Part shown: positions 35,316-44,759 of the stretch, in pieces | How the letters are laid out: every line of letters begins with the position of its first letter | Numbering within the stretch: the stretch's first letter is position 1 | Assembly: GCA_964457945.1 (NCBI GenBank) | Contig: CAYWFX010000015.1 | Span: 1-64,000 of the forward strand | Direction: 5' to 3' | Source: PHAA01 sp964457945 | GTDB lineage: Bacteria > Bacillota > Syntrophomonadia > Syntrophomonadales > Syntrophomonadaceae | DNA length: 64,000 nucleotides | Position numbers and translations under genes: made by a program | The notes under the pieces: generated by a model | Databases searched by the model: none | Seen by the model: only the letters and a program-made list of their open reading frames with translations | Told to the model about the DNA's origin: nothing

Positions 35316-36662
35316 TTACTCTGGTTTAAGCTTGGTTAACATTTCATCAAAAAGCCCCCGGAACATCTCTCGGTTATTCGGTTTTTCATTATACATCTGG
35401 TTATCGGCTTCCTTGAAAATATCTTGCATGCTTTTAGACGAATCATTTTTTACCGCCCATCCTACCGATATACTCAAAGGAAATGGCGGTGACGAAGCCC
35501 GGTAATTAGCCGTGATTTCACGGATACGATTACAAGCGGTTTCAACCATCAGTGGGGGGCAGTTAGGCAGTATAACAGCAAATTCATCTCCCCCGATTCG
35601 TGCCACTACATCACTATCCCGGAAACACTGCAATAACATTTGAGCGGCAGTAGAAATCAAATCATCGCCCGTGTCATGACCCAGGTTATCGTTAACCAGT
35701 TTTAAACCATCTACATCACAGATGACGATACCTACCGGGTCAAATCGCCCAGTCTGCATACGATGCAATTCCTCTTCAAAATAAGTGCGATTATATAGTC
35801 CGGTGGGTTTATCATGCATACTTGTATATCTCAGCCATTCCTCCATCTGTTTGCGCTCAGTAATATCACGCACACAGGCCTGGATCATTTCCTTCCCCTG
35901 TAAGCTGATAGAATTAAGGCTTATTTCTGTATCAAAGACAGTTCCATCGTAACGATAAAGACCTACTTCAAATACCGCCAACTGCCCCTGTAAACTTTGC
36001 TCAATCTTTTCCTTTATCATTTCTATAGTAACCCTGCCATCAGCCTGAATAGGCGGGATAAAGAGTTCTACTGAGCTGCCAATAAGCTTCTCTCGATCGC
36101 AATGGAGCAGATTTAAAGCCTGTTGGTTACAGTCCAAAACATTTTTCCCATCTATTAATACAATAGCATCATTAGCGGATTCAAATAACGAGCGGTACTT
36201 ATATTCGCTCTCACGAAGTTTTATTTCTGATTCTAAACGGTCAGTCAGATCAACATCAATACAGAACATCATCGGGTCCCGGCCCTCAATAACCACCACA
36301 GTATGTATAGAATACACGGTTTTCAGGGTTCCATCTTTCCTCAATAATTCAACTTCACCAGCTGGGAATAGCTCGCCTGATTCTTTGGCTTGGGCTCCTA
36401 ATTCCAAACAGGACTGAAAAACTGGCTTAATGACGGTAGGTATTATGAGATCAGCAAGATGTTTTCCCACCGCTTCTTCAGCGGTGTAGCCATATATTAT
36501 TTCGCTCGCCTTATTCCAATAGCGAACGATTCCATCAACCCCATAACCCTGAATGGACACACCCGGAATATATTCCATCAAATTTAGTAACCTGATCTCG
36601 CATTCCCGCAGCGCCTCTTCCATAATCGGATCGATATTGGCCGCCAGTTTTTTATCCTTCAC
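35316..36662 (-). CDS. PAS-PAS-GGDEF diguanylate cyclase
   Basis: A 448-aa protein, apparently soluble: a PAS domain (~25-150; YIPGVSIQGYGVDGIVRYWN, YGYTAEEAVGKHL), a second PAS (~155-280; SLFESANDAIVLIDGKNVL, ITERKQ end), then a GGDEF domain (~285-440) with CDVDGLKLVNDNLGHDTGDD and ARIGGDEFAVIL. The intact GGDEF and metal Asp indicate cyclic-di-GMP synthesis from GTP, controlled by ligands or redox state at the PAS domains. It lies 35 bp downstream of a small gene at the end of the pyr operon and may be read through from it, but probably has its own promoter. Confidence 0.9.
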   Translation of the reverse strand: MKDKKLAANIDPIMEEALRECEIRLLNLMEYIPGVSIQGYGVDGIVRYWNKASEIIYGYTAEEAVGKHLADLIIPTVIKPVFQSCLELGAQAKESGELFPAGEVELLRKDGTLKTVYSIHTVVVIEGRDPMMFCIDVDLTDRLESEIKLRESEYKYRSLFESANDAIVLIDGKNVLDCNQQALNLLHCDREKLIGSSVELFIPPIQADGRVTIEMIKEKIEQSLQGQLAVFEVGLYRYDGTVFDTEISLNSISLQGKEMIQACVRDITERKQMEEWLRYTSMHDKPTGLYNRTYFEEELHRMQTGRFDPVGIVICDVDGLKLVNDNLGHDTGDDLISTAAQMLLQCFRDSDVVARIGGDEFAVILPNCPPLMVETACNRIREITANYRASSPPFPLSISVGWAVKNDSSKSMQDIFKEADNQMYNEKPNNREMFRGLFDEMLTKLKPE

Positions 36663-36697
36663 ACAAACTCACCTTCCTGTAAATAAAGGTTGAGGAA

Positions 36698-36997
36698 CTA
36701 TTTAATTATCTCTACCGAGCCATCCGGGTTAGACCTGACCTCATTACCTTCTTCCAATATGTATATCTTATTATTCAGGGTGTCTACAGCTATCTCTCGG
36801 TTTATGATGGTGGCTACTTCCTCTTTAGTAACCAGCGTTCTTATTTGTACTCCATTATCATAAAACTCTATATGCATTTTGTCACCATTTTCCTTATTTA
36901 TGGTGTTTTCTTTAAAATTCTGGTACGGCTTCATAAACACATATTTATAGCCACCCTCAACAAATTGCATCTCTATTCCATTTAAAAATATTTTCAT
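36698..36997 (-). CDS. Small hypothetical protein at the end of the pyr operon
   Basis: A 99-aa soluble protein of unknown family. The first half (MKIFLNGIEMQFVEGGYKYV) and second half (EEVATIINREIAVDTLNNKI) suggest mixed alpha/beta structure; the end (NPDGSVEIIK) is typical of a natural C-terminus. The ATG follows GCGGAGGGTATGAT. It starts 16 bp after pyrE, so it is likely co-transcribed, but nothing links it to pyrimidine metabolism. Confidence 0.6.
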   Translation of the reverse strand: MKIFLNGIEMQFVEGGYKYVFMKPYQNFKENTINKENGDKMHIEFYDNGVQIRTLVTKEEVATIINREIAVDTLNNKIYILEEGNEVRSNPDGSVEIIK

Positions 36998-37013
36998 ATC
37001 ATACCCTCCGCTA

Positions 37014-37589
37014 TTAGCTACGGCTGCCGGGCTTGATAGCCTCGCCTCGTCCTTCTTTACATAGCGGGCAGTCTGCCCCTTCCCAGGACTCTATATCCAT
37101 AGTCAAAACGGCTTCCTTCCTCACTCCAAAGTCAACCTTGCCACCGCTTCGATCAACCAGAACCGCTATCCCTATTACCTCGGCTCCTGATTGACGCACT
37201 ATATCCATAACTTCTACTACTGAGCCACCAGTGGTTACCACATCTTCCACTACCAGAACCCGGTCACCTGCTTCTAGTTTAAAACCCCTTCTAAGTTCCA
37301 TTTTCCCATCCTGTCGTTCGCAAAAAATACTGGGAACCTTTAGCTGTCTGGCTACCTCATAAGATACAATAATTCCACCCATAGCTGGCCCGATAACCCA
37401 ATCTATTTTTTCTCCCGCATATTTTTCAGCGATATGAGCCGCCAATTTTTCCGTATACTGCGGATATTGTAATACCTGAGCACATTGCATATAGCGATTG
37501 CTGTGTCTTCCGGAGGTAAGTTTAAAATGACCTTCCATTAAGGCTCCCGAATCCAAAAAAATCTGAGTCGCTTCTTCTTTGTTCAACAT
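37014..37589 (-). CDS. pyrE: Orotate phosphoribosyltransferase
   Basis: Adds ribose phosphate from PRPP to orotate. The 191-aa protein has the PRPP loop VLVVEDVVTTGGSVVEV (~residue 115), TSGRHSNRYMQC near the start, and a C-terminal CPLCKEG motif as in other clostridial PyrE proteins of the longer type. ATG with TTGGAGGCATAAAT upstream; 2 bp after the pyrF stop. Confidence 0.95.
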   Translation of the reverse strand: MLNKEEATQIFLDSGALMEGHFKLTSGRHSNRYMQCAQVLQYPQYTEKLAAHIAEKYAGEKIDWVIGPAMGGIIVSYEVARQLKVPSIFCERQDGKMELRRGFKLEAGDRVLVVEDVVTTGGSVVEVMDIVRQSGAEVIGIAVLVDRSGGKVDFGVRKEAVLTMDIESWEGADCPLCKEGRGEAIKPGSRS

Positions 37590-37591
37590 AT

Positions 37592-38311
37592 TTATGCCTC
37601 CAATTCATCAATAATTCTTTGGGCAGCTTCGCAGGGGTTGGCCGCTTTTACAATAGGCCGGCCAATTACCATATAATCGGCTCCTTGATCAAGAGCCTGG
37701 CGTGGGGTAGTAATACGCTTCTGATCGTTGGCCGCTGACCAAAGTGGCCTAATTCCTGGGGTAACGATCTTAAAATCGGGCCCACAGGCTTGCCGTATGG
37801 GGACAATTTCCTGGGGGGAACATACTACCCCGCCCAATCCTGATTCTTTTGCCATTAAAGCCCATTTTACCACCAGTTCTTCCACTTTCATATCAGAAAC
37901 AAACATTTCTTCCGCTAGTTCCTTCCCCGATATGCTGGTTAAAACCGTAACTGCCAATATCAGCGGAGCTTCGATTCCTAATTTTAAAGCTTCCCCCTTA
38001 GAATCTTCTGCTGCCTGGCGCATCATTTCTCTGCCGCCAGCAGCATGAACATTAAACATATAACTATTCAGGCGGGTTAGGACCTTTCCGGCAGAGCCTA
38101 CCGTATTAGGGATGTCATGCAGCTTTAAATCCACAAATACCCTGCCCCCCAGTTCATGAACCCGGTGTACTATATCCGGACCAGCGCTGTTAAATAACTG
38201 CATGCCGATCTTAAAAACACCCACATAATCGGTTAATTGCTTAACTAAGGCTAGAGCCTCTTCTGTTGTGTCAACATCCAATGCCAACACGATTCTGTCT
38301 TTTGCCTGCAT
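37592..38311 (-). CDS. pyrF: Orotidine 5'-phosphate decarboxylase
   Basis: Final step to UMP. The 239-aa TIM barrel has the invariant LALDVDT, FKIGMQLF, and the catalytic FVDLKLHDIPNTVG with Asp-Lys-x-x-Asp. The phosphate-gripper sequence near the end reads DYMVIGRPIVKAANP. ATG after AAGGAGGAGTATTT. Confidence 0.96.
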   Translation of the reverse strand: MQAKDRIVLALDVDTTEEALALVKQLTDYVGVFKIGMQLFNSAGPDIVHRVHELGGRVFVDLKLHDIPNTVGSAGKVLTRLNSYMFNVHAAGGREMMRQAAEDSKGEALKLGIEAPLILAVTVLTSISGKELAEEMFVSDMKVEELVVKWALMAKESGLGGVVCSPQEIVPIRQACGPDFKIVTPGIRPLWSAANDQKRITTPRQALDQGADYMVIGRPIVKAANPCEAAQRIIDELEA

Positions 38312-38356
38312 AAATACTCCTCCTTAATACTCCACTACTATATCGCTAATTTAGAA

Positions 38357-39450
38357 TTATTTCTGTACCGCTATCCCCACTATCTCGCTCAGGTTTTTAA
38401 TTCCATTTTCCTGCATATAGGTCTGTAATCCCAATTCAATATCGCTAGCCATCTGCGGGTTGACGAAATTACCGGTGCCTATAGATACTGCTGTTGCCCC
38501 TACCATAATGAATTCCAGAGCATCCATAGCGTTCATAATTCCACCACCACCCAGTATGGGTAAGTCAACCTCCCGGTATACCTGATAGACCATGCGCAAT
38601 GCCACCGGCTTAATCGCTGGACCAGATAGACCGCCAAAAATATTAGCCAGAACTGGCTTTCTAGTCCGGACATCCACCGCCATTCCCATCAGGGTGTTAA
38701 TCATGGACAGAGCATCCGCTCCACCTGCCTGGGCTGCCTGGGCTATCTCCACAATATTGGTTACATTGGGACTAAGTTTGGGCATTACCGGCAGAGATGT
38801 CTCCGCTTTTACAGCCTGTACCACATTCTTAACCATAAGCGGATCGGTTCCAAATTGCAAACCGCCCTGTTTTACATTAGGACAGGATATATTTAACTCG
38901 ATCCCCGCTATACCCTGACATCCTTCCAGCCTGGCGGCAATGGCCGCATATTCTTCAATGGTATTGCCCGCAATGTTAGCAATAACCGTTACTTTTTTTT
39001 CAAGCAGGTAAGGGAGATACTGGTTCACAAATACGTCCACCCCAGGATTCTCTAATCCGATGGCATTCAACATACCAGCAGCTGTTTCAATAATGCGCGG
39101 CGGAGGATTACCGTGACGTGGTTCCAGCGTAGTCCCCTTCACAATTACGGCCCCCAGCCCGGCTATATCGATATAGTCTTCATATTCCCGTCCGTAGCCA
39201 AAGGTACCTGAGGCGACTGCCACGGGATTATTCATTAAAATACCACCCAGATTTACCTTNNNNNNNNNNNNNNNNNNNNNNNNNNNNNNNNNNNNNNNNN
39301 NNNNNNNNNNNNNNNNNNNNNNNNNNNNNNNNNNNNNNNNNNNNNNNNNNNNNNNNNNNTACCTGAGGCGACTGCCACGGGATTATTCATTAAAATACCA
39401 CCCAGATTTACCTTTAAATTAACATCATGTCCAACCCTTATCTTTTCCAA
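38357..39450 (-). CDS. pyrD: Dihydroorotate dehydrogenase B, catalytic subunit (split by an assembly gap)
   Basis: Oxidises dihydroorotate to orotate with NAD+ through its PyrK partner. The part 38357-39235 has NPVAVASGTFGYG, VKGTTLEPRHGNPPPRI, NISCPNVKQGG (catalytic Cys), SLPVMPKLSPNV and GGGGIMNAMDA with GATAVSIGTG. The 5' part beyond the 100-N block reads EKIRVGHDVNLKVNLGGILM and then the same NNPVAVASG. Because 55 bp are identical on both sides, the real gene is continuous; joining the copies gives a normal ~312-aa protein. The TTG at 39450, 8 nt after GGAGG, is the best start. The element at 39475-39634 lies just upstream. Confidence 0.93.
39205..39414. other. Scaffold gap: 55-bp contig overlap repeated on both sides of 100 N
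   Basis: Bases 39205-39259 and 39360-39414 are identical over 55 bp and the block between them is exactly 100 N. This is the pattern of two de Bruijn contigs that share one k-mer overlap (55 is a common k) but were joined with a fixed-size gap. Removing one copy plus the N restores the pyrD frame. Confidence 0.95.
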
Positions 39451-39474
39451 TTTTAATACCTCCACAATATACTA

Positions 39475-39634
39475 GGGACTTTCAAGAAATAAACTAGTCA
39501 TTTACTCCGGTCTTTTTGGCGCTATACTTCGTTATCAAAACGCGCTAATACCTCCAGTATTACCACGCTTTGATGCCTTGTCTAACGCGAAAAATCCTCG
39601 GAGTATTCTGCCTTGTTTATTCCTTGACAGACCC
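39475..39634. mobile_element. 160-bp palindromic MITE/REP-like element between pyrK and pyrD
   Basis: The ends are 23-bp imperfect terminal inverted repeats: 39475-39497 (GGGACTTTCAAGAAATAAAC..) against 39612-39634 (19 of 23 match). Inside, ACTCCG-x3-TTTTTGGCG pairs with CGCGAAAAAT-x3-CGGAGT, and the centre is a hairpin ATCAAA..GCG..TAATAC-CTCCA-GTATTA..CGC..TTTGAT (39533-39573). The whole unit can fold on itself. It has no ORF. No second copy was found in the window. It fills the otherwise unexplained 190 bp between two genes of a tight operon, so it should be transcribed with them. Confidence 0.7.
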
Positions 39635-39641
39635 TTAGACG

Positions 39642-40424
39642 TTAGAATTCAACTTCCTTCATGTTAAAGACTGGACCGTCTTTACATACTTTCACATAAG
39701 CTTCGTCACTCGCTTTCAGACGACGGGCACAGCCCAGGCAGGCACCAACGCCGCAGGCCATATGTTCTTCCAGAGATACTTCTCCCCATATTTGATGTAT
39801 TTGTGCGTATAGTGCCACCAGATCCATCATCGGTTCGGGTCCACAGGTATATATAATTTCTAATTCACTAGGATTTACCTGAGTGACGAGCAGGTCAGTC
39901 ACCAATCCTTTATAACCTGCGCTTCCATCCATGGTAGCAGGCAGGAAAGAAATATTCAGCTGTTGAAATTTGTCACCTGCTACCAGTTGACCCGCATTAG
40001 CGGCTCCGCATATAACTGTGACCTGGCACTCCCGTTCTTTCAAGACCCGTGCCAGATAAACCAGAGGAGCTATCCCCACCCCTCCCCCTACCAAGAGAGC
40101 ATTTCGGGGACGGTCTGGAAGAGAAAAACCCCGTCCCAGCGGTCCCATTATATCGATATAATCATTCACCCTGGTTCCAGTCAAAAGGTCCGTTCCTTTG
40201 CCTACTACCCTATACAGTAAGGAAATACTGCCTTTTTCCTGGTCTACATCATAAATGCTTAAGGGACGTCTGAGCAGCGGATCATTAGTGTTGCCTGGCC
40301 TGACATGCAGGAATTGACCTGGCTGGCATTCCTTAGCAATACTGGGCGCTAAAAACTCCATGACATACATATCCTGGGCTAACTGTTGATGACTGATCAC
40401 CAATCCTTTTTCTATTAAAGGCAT
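39642..40424 (-). CDS. pyrK: Dihydroorotate dehydrogenase B, electron-transfer subunit
   Basis: A 260-aa FAD/[2Fe-2S] protein that passes electrons from PyrD to NAD+. Visible are the FAD motif LRRPLSIYDVD, the NAD-binding GGGVGIAPLVYLARVL and the cluster ligands in MACGVGACLGCARRL plus a later VCKDGPVF Cys. ATG with CCGGAGGAATG upstream. It follows carB and precedes pyrD, as in most Firmicute pyr operons. Confidence 0.96.
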   Translation of the reverse strand: MPLIEKGLVISHQQLAQDMYVMEFLAPSIAKECQPGQFLHVRPGNTNDPLLRRPLSIYDVDQEKGSISLLYRVVGKGTDLLTGTRVNDYIDIMGPLGRGFSLPDRPRNALLVGGGVGIAPLVYLARVLKERECQVTVICGAANAGQLVAGDKFQQLNISFLPATMDGSAGYKGLVTDLLVTQVNPSELEIIYTCGPEPMMDLVALYAQIHQIWGEVSLEEHMACGVGACLGCARRLKASDEAYVKVCKDGPVFNMKEVEF

Positions 40425-40445
40425 CTTTCATTCCTCCGGAAAAAA

Positions 40446-43400
40446 TTATTTAAATGAACCATTCACATATTCCTGCAGTGAATTGCACTGCATATCCTTA
40501 ATATTCTCGCCTTCCTCAATAACCTCCTGCATAACCTTCAAAGTATCCAGCGAAGTCAAACAAGGAACATTCAGTTCCACCGCTACCCGGCGAATTTGAA
40601 AACCGTCACTGAATTGCAGACGTCCGTGGGTAAGGGTATTAACAATAAAATCTACCTTCCCGGCCCGGAGCAAATCTACGATATTAGGAGAGCCTTCCTT
40701 TATCTTCTTGACCGTCTCTACCTCAATGCCAGCTGCTGTCAATGCCTGGGCAGTGCCTTCGGTAGCTATTAGCTTAAAGCCCAGGTTGGAAAATTCTTTA
40801 AGGATCGGCAAAGCTTCTTCTTTATCCTTGTCAGCAATGGTGGCAACAATAGTTCCCTGGCGGGGAATTTCCATTCCAGCCGCTATCAAGCCCTTATATA
40901 AAGCAGTTTTCAAGGATTTGTCGATACCCATTACCTCACCGGTGGACTTCATCTCTGGCCCCAGGGTTATATCCACCTGTTCCAGTTTATTAAATGAAAA
41001 CACCGGCACCTTGACAGCGTAAAAATCAGGCTTGGGCTGCAATCCCCCGGAATAGCCCAGCTGCTCCAGAGTTCTTCCCAACACCACCTCGGTAGCCAGT
41101 TTAACCAGCGGGATACCGGTTATTTTGCTAAGGAATGGTACAGTTCGGCTGGAACGAGGGTTTACCTCAATTACATACAATTCATCCTGGAACTCTACAA
41201 ACTGGATATTAATCATTCCTTTGACCTTTAAGGCCAATGCCAGGCGGGTGGTGTAGTCTATCACCTTAGCTTGAATCTCTGGAGTAATATCATGGGCCGG
41301 GAATACCGCCATACTATCACCGGAATGAACTCCGGCTCTCTCAATGTGCTGCATAATGCCTGGAATTAAGACCTCTTTACCGTCTCCAACTGCGTCCACT
41401 TCGATTTCCTTGCCCAGCAGGTACTTGTCTACCAGTACCGGGTGCTCGCGGTTAACCTTAACGGCAGTTGCCATATACTGTTCCAGTTCCTCCTGGTTAT
41501 AAACGATTTCCATGGCCCGGCCACCCAGTACATAAGAGGGTCGTACTAAAACCGGATAGCCGACTCTATCTGCAGCCTTAACCGCATCAACAATATTGAA
41601 AACGCTCTTTCCGGGCGGACGGGGAATGCCCAGCTCCTCTACCAGAGCGTCAAAACGGTCGCGATCTTCAGCCCGATCGATGCTGTCATTGGAAGTCCCT
41701 AAAATCCTTACTCCCACATTGTTCAGGGGGTGAGCCAGGTTAATGGCTGTCTGCCCGCCGAACTGAACGATAACCCCTTCCGGCTTCTCTTCCTCGATAA
41801 TATTCATGACATCCTCAAATACCAGGGGTTCAAAATATAGACGGTCAGAAGTGTCGAAGTCGGTGCTTACGGTTTCCGGGTTATTATTCACAATAATCGC
41901 CTTAATACCTGCTTCCTGCAGAGCCCAGACACAGTGTACCGAACAATAATCAAACTCTACCCCCTGCCCGATGCGGATTGGCCCGGAACCAATAACCAGT
42001 ACCTTCCTGGCCTTCTTATCGTGAACAGCTTCATTTTCTTCCTCGTAACAGGAGTAGAAATAAGGGGTTTCCGCATCAAACTCGGCGGCACAGGTATCTA
42101 CCAGTTTGTAAGTGGGGATTACCCCTTTGTCCTGGCGCAGCCGGTGAATATGAACCTCTTGCACCCCTCCCTGGAGGTTGGCAATTTCAATATCAGCAAA
42201 TCCCATTTTCTTAGCTTCCCTGAGCAGCTCTTCATCCAATTCTTCCACAATGAGTCGCTGAGAAAAATCCATAATGTTCTTAATTTTCTTCAAAAAGAAT
42301 TTATCAATCTGGGTAATCTCCCAGATTTCATTTATACTCATACCCCGGCTAAGAGCCTCGGCCACAATAAATATTCTCTCGTCGTCAGCATGGATCAAAC
42401 GATCACGCAGTTCCTCGTTCCCTAGATTCAGCAATTCCGGAAGTCTCATGCCATTAATACCCAGTTCCAAACAGCGGATGGATTTTAAAAATGCCGCTTC
42501 AAAACTGCGGTCAATCGCCATTACTTCTCCGGTAGCCTTCATCTGGGTCCCCAGCTTGCGGTCTCCAAAAACGAACTTATCAAAGGGCCAGCGGGGCATC
42601 TTAATAACCACATAATCTATGGCTGGTTCGAAACAGGCGGTGGTCTTACCGGTTACGGCATTAGGAATCTCATCCAGGTTGAAGCCAATCGCAATCTTGG
42701 TAGTTACTTTAGCAATGGGATAACCGGTAGCTTTGGAAGCCAGGGCGCTGGAACGACTGACCCGGGGGTTTACTTCAATCACATAGTATTTCTTGCTGAA
42801 AGGGTCCAGAGCAAACTGTATATTACATCCGCCCGCAATCTTTAAGGCGCGAATAATTTTTATAGAAGCAGCTCTGAGCATCTGGAATTCTTCGTCGGTA
42901 AGGGTTTGAGCAGGAGCTACCACAATACTGTCCCCGGTATGGATTCCTACCGGGTCAACGTTTTCCATGCTGCAAATGATAATGCAGTTATCATTGTTAT
43001 CCCGCATTACCTCGAACTCAATCTCCTTGTATCCAGCTACACTTCTTTCAATTAAGGCCTGACTTATCGGACTGACTTTCAGTCCTTTGTTTACTATGTT
43101 TCTCAGTTCTTCCTCATTACAGGTATTTCCACCTCCGCTCCCTCCCATAGTATAGGCGGGACGGACGATAAGGGGGTATCCTATTTTATTTGCAAAATCA
43201 ACAGCGGCCTCTACCGAGGTTACTATAACGCTTTCGGCAACCGGCTCACCAATTTCTTCCATGGTTTGTTTAAACATCTCCCGGTCCTCAGCTCTCGCAA
43301 TCGCTTCCAGGGGAGTGCCCAGGAGCGGCACCCCATACTTCTCCAGAATACCTTCCCGGTCAAGAGCCAGAGCCATATTCAGACCTATCTGCCCCCCCAG

Positions 43401-43667
43401 GGTGGCAATAATACCGTCCGGCTTTTCCTTTTCCAGGATCTTACTCACCGTGTCGATGGTGATAGGTTCAATATATACATAATCAGCAATGTGGGTATCG
43501 GTCATTATGGTGGCCGGATTACTATTTAATAGCACCACCTTAATACCCTCTTCTTTAAGAGCCCGGCAGGCTTGGGTTCCAGCATAATCAAATTCGGCCG
43601 CCTGACCTATAATAATCGGGCCCGAGCCTATAACCAGAACCTTTTTCAATCCATACTTAATTGGCAT
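40446..43667 (-). CDS. carB: Carbamoyl-phosphate synthase, large subunit
   Basis: A 1073-aa protein with two ATP-grasp halves. The first (GSGPIIIGQAAEFDYAGTQA, EVNPRVSRSSALASKATG) makes carboxyphosphate and carbamate; the second (GSGPIRIGQGVEFDYCSVHC, EVNPRSSRTVPFLSKITG) phosphorylates carbamate. A C-terminal MGS-like allosteric domain (last ~140 residues) is present. All ATP-grasp motifs look intact, which matters because its partner CarA has a degenerate glutaminase site. Ammonia can serve directly as nitrogen source for the large subunit in known enzymes. ATG after CGGAGGAGATTAA. Confidence 0.97.
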   Translation of the reverse strand: MPIKYGLKKVLVIGSGPIIIGQAAEFDYAGTQACRALKEEGIKVVLLNSNPATIMTDTHIADYVYIEPITIDTVSKILEKEKPDGIIATLGGQIGLNMALALDREGILEKYGVPLLGTPLEAIARAEDREMFKQTMEEIGEPVAESVIVTSVEAAVDFANKIGYPLIVRPAYTMGGSGGGNTCNEEELRNIVNKGLKVSPISQALIERSVAGYKEIEFEVMRDNNDNCIIICSMENVDPVGIHTGDSIVVAPAQTLTDEEFQMLRAASIKIIRALKIAGGCNIQFALDPFSKKYYVIEVNPRVSRSSALASKATGYPIAKVTTKIAIGFNLDEIPNAVTGKTTACFEPAIDYVVIKMPRWPFDKFVFGDRKLGTQMKATGEVMAIDRSFEAAFLKSIRCLELGINGMRLPELLNLGNEELRDRLIHADDERIFIVAEALSRGMSINEIWEITQIDKFFLKKIKNIMDFSQRLIVEELDEELLREAKKMGFADIEIANLQGGVQEVHIHRLRQDKGVIPTYKLVDTCAAEFDAETPYFYSCYEEENEAVHDKKARKVLVIGSGPIRIGQGVEFDYCSVHCVWALQEAGIKAIIVNNNPETVSTDFDTSDRLYFEPLVFEDVMNIIEEEKPEGVIVQFGGQTAINLAHPLNNVGVRILGTSNDSIDRAEDRDRFDALVEELGIPRPPGKSVFNIVDAVKAADRVGYPVLVRPSYVLGGRAMEIVYNQEELEQYMATAVKVNREHPVLVDKYLLGKEIEVDAVGDGKEVLIPGIMQHIERAGVHSGDSMAVFPAHDITPEIQAKVIDYTTRLALALKVKGMINIQFVEFQDELYVIEVNPRSSRTVPFLSKITGIPLVKLATEVVLGRTLEQLGYSGGLQPKPDFYAVKVPVFSFNKLEQVDITLGPEMKSTGEVMGIDKSLKTALYKGLIAAGMEIPRQGTIVATIADKDKEEALPILKEFSNLGFKLIATEGTAQALTAAGIEVETVKKIKEGSPNIVDLLRAGKVDFIVNTLTHGRLQFSDGFQIRRVAVELNVPCLTSLDTLKVMQEVIEEGENIKDMQCNSLQEYVNGSFK

Positions 43668-43683
43668 TTAATCTCCTCCGTCT

Positions 43684-44748
43684 TTAAAAGCTCTCTATAA
43701 ATTGGTCAAAGAAAAATCCTGTGTCACTATAACCGGGATAACCCTCAGGATCAAACTGCAGGGAAAATATGGGCAGAGTGCGGTGTTTAATTCCCTCAAT
43801 GCTATTGTCATTTAAGCTTCTCATGGTTACTTCAATATTAGTACTGGCCAGAGATATATCATCAATAGCGAAGCCGTGGTTTTGCGTAGTGATGTATACC
43901 CGGTTATTCTTTAAATTTTTAACTGGGTGGTTGCTGCCCCGGTGCCCGTGATCCAGTTTATGCACCTCTGCCCCCATGGCCATGGCAATGATCTGATGTC
44001 CCAGACCCACACCAAACAATGGTATCTTTCCTATCAGGCCCCGGGTGGTTTCAATTATATATTCTAAAGCCTGCGGGTCACCCGGTCCGTCAGATATAAA
44101 GACCCCATCGGGTTTTATATCTAAAATATCTTCCATACTAGTTGTCGCAGGTATGGCGATGACCTCACAATCCCTGCTCAAAAATGAATCCAAAACTCCC
44201 CGCTTCGTGCCTAAATCCAGCATGACCACTTTCTTATTACCGCTGCCAAATTTCATTACATTTTTACGGGTCACATACTTCACCAGATCCCCCTGCAGTC
44301 CCTGAAAAGCCTTGCGAGCTCTCTCCATCAGCCACTCCAGATTGTCCAGGTTATCCGTGATGATTCCTCCCATTATGTCATGTTGGCGTATATACCTGGT
44401 CAAGGCTCTGGTATCAACCTCGGTTAATACAGCTACTTCATTGTCATTAAGAAAGCTTATAATATCAGTCTGAATTTCATAGTGGCTGGGAAAATCGGTT
44501 AATTCCCGGAGAACCAGTCCCTGCACCATCGCAGCCTGGGAAGCAAAGCTCTTTTCATTAAAACCTACATTTCCCACCAGCGGATAAGTCATCACTACAA
44601 TCTGACCGTAATATGATGGATCGGTAATAATATCCTGATAACTTATCATGGCAGTAGTAAAAACCACCTCTCCACCTGCCATCTGGCAATTGTTTAACAA
44701 TTTCCCTTTAAAAACCTTGCCGGTTTCCAAAACCAGGTAGCCCTTCAA
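43684..44748 (-). CDS. carA: Carbamoyl-phosphate synthase small subunit with a degenerate glutaminase site
   Basis: Start TTG 44748 (MKGYLVLETGKVFKG), 8 nt after AGGAG; 354 aa, normal length. The N-terminal CarA domain and the class I amidotransferase fold are complete, with HRGSNHPVKNL and TTQNHGFAID as usual. But the nucleophile elbow, normally GxCLGHQ, reads FGVGLGHQ: Gly248 (GGT at 44005-44007) replaces Cys. The catalytic His, normally in QFHPE, is Asp333 (QFDPE, GAT at 43750-43752); the Glu is kept. GPGDP is preceded by Asp instead of the usual Asn. Glutamine hydrolysis should be impossible, so the subunit is probably structural and the complex ammonia-dependent. The downstream partner carB is intact. 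Confidence 0.93.
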   Translation of the reverse strand: MKGYLVLETGKVFKGKLLNNCQMAGGEVVFTTAMISYQDIITDPSYYGQIVVMTYPLVGNVGFNEKSFASQAAMVQGLVLRELTDFPSHYEIQTDIISFLNDNEVAVLTEVDTRALTRYIRQHDIMGGIITDNLDNLEWLMERARKAFQGLQGDLVKYVTRKNVMKFGSGNKKVVMLDLGTKRGVLDSFLSRDCEVIAIPATTSMEDILDIKPDGVFISDGPGDPQALEYIIETTRGLIGKIPLFGVGLGHQIIAMAMGAEVHKLDHGHRGSNHPVKNLKNNRVYITTQNHGFAIDDISLASTNIEVTMRSLNDNSIEGIKHRTLPIFSLQFDPEGYPGYSDTGFFFDQFIESF

Positions 44749-44759
44749 TGTAATCACTC

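Noticed and set aside
39205..39414. A 55-bp tandem-type duplication within pyrD
   Set aside because: Both copies touch a 100-N run exactly; this is an unmerged contig overlap, not biology.
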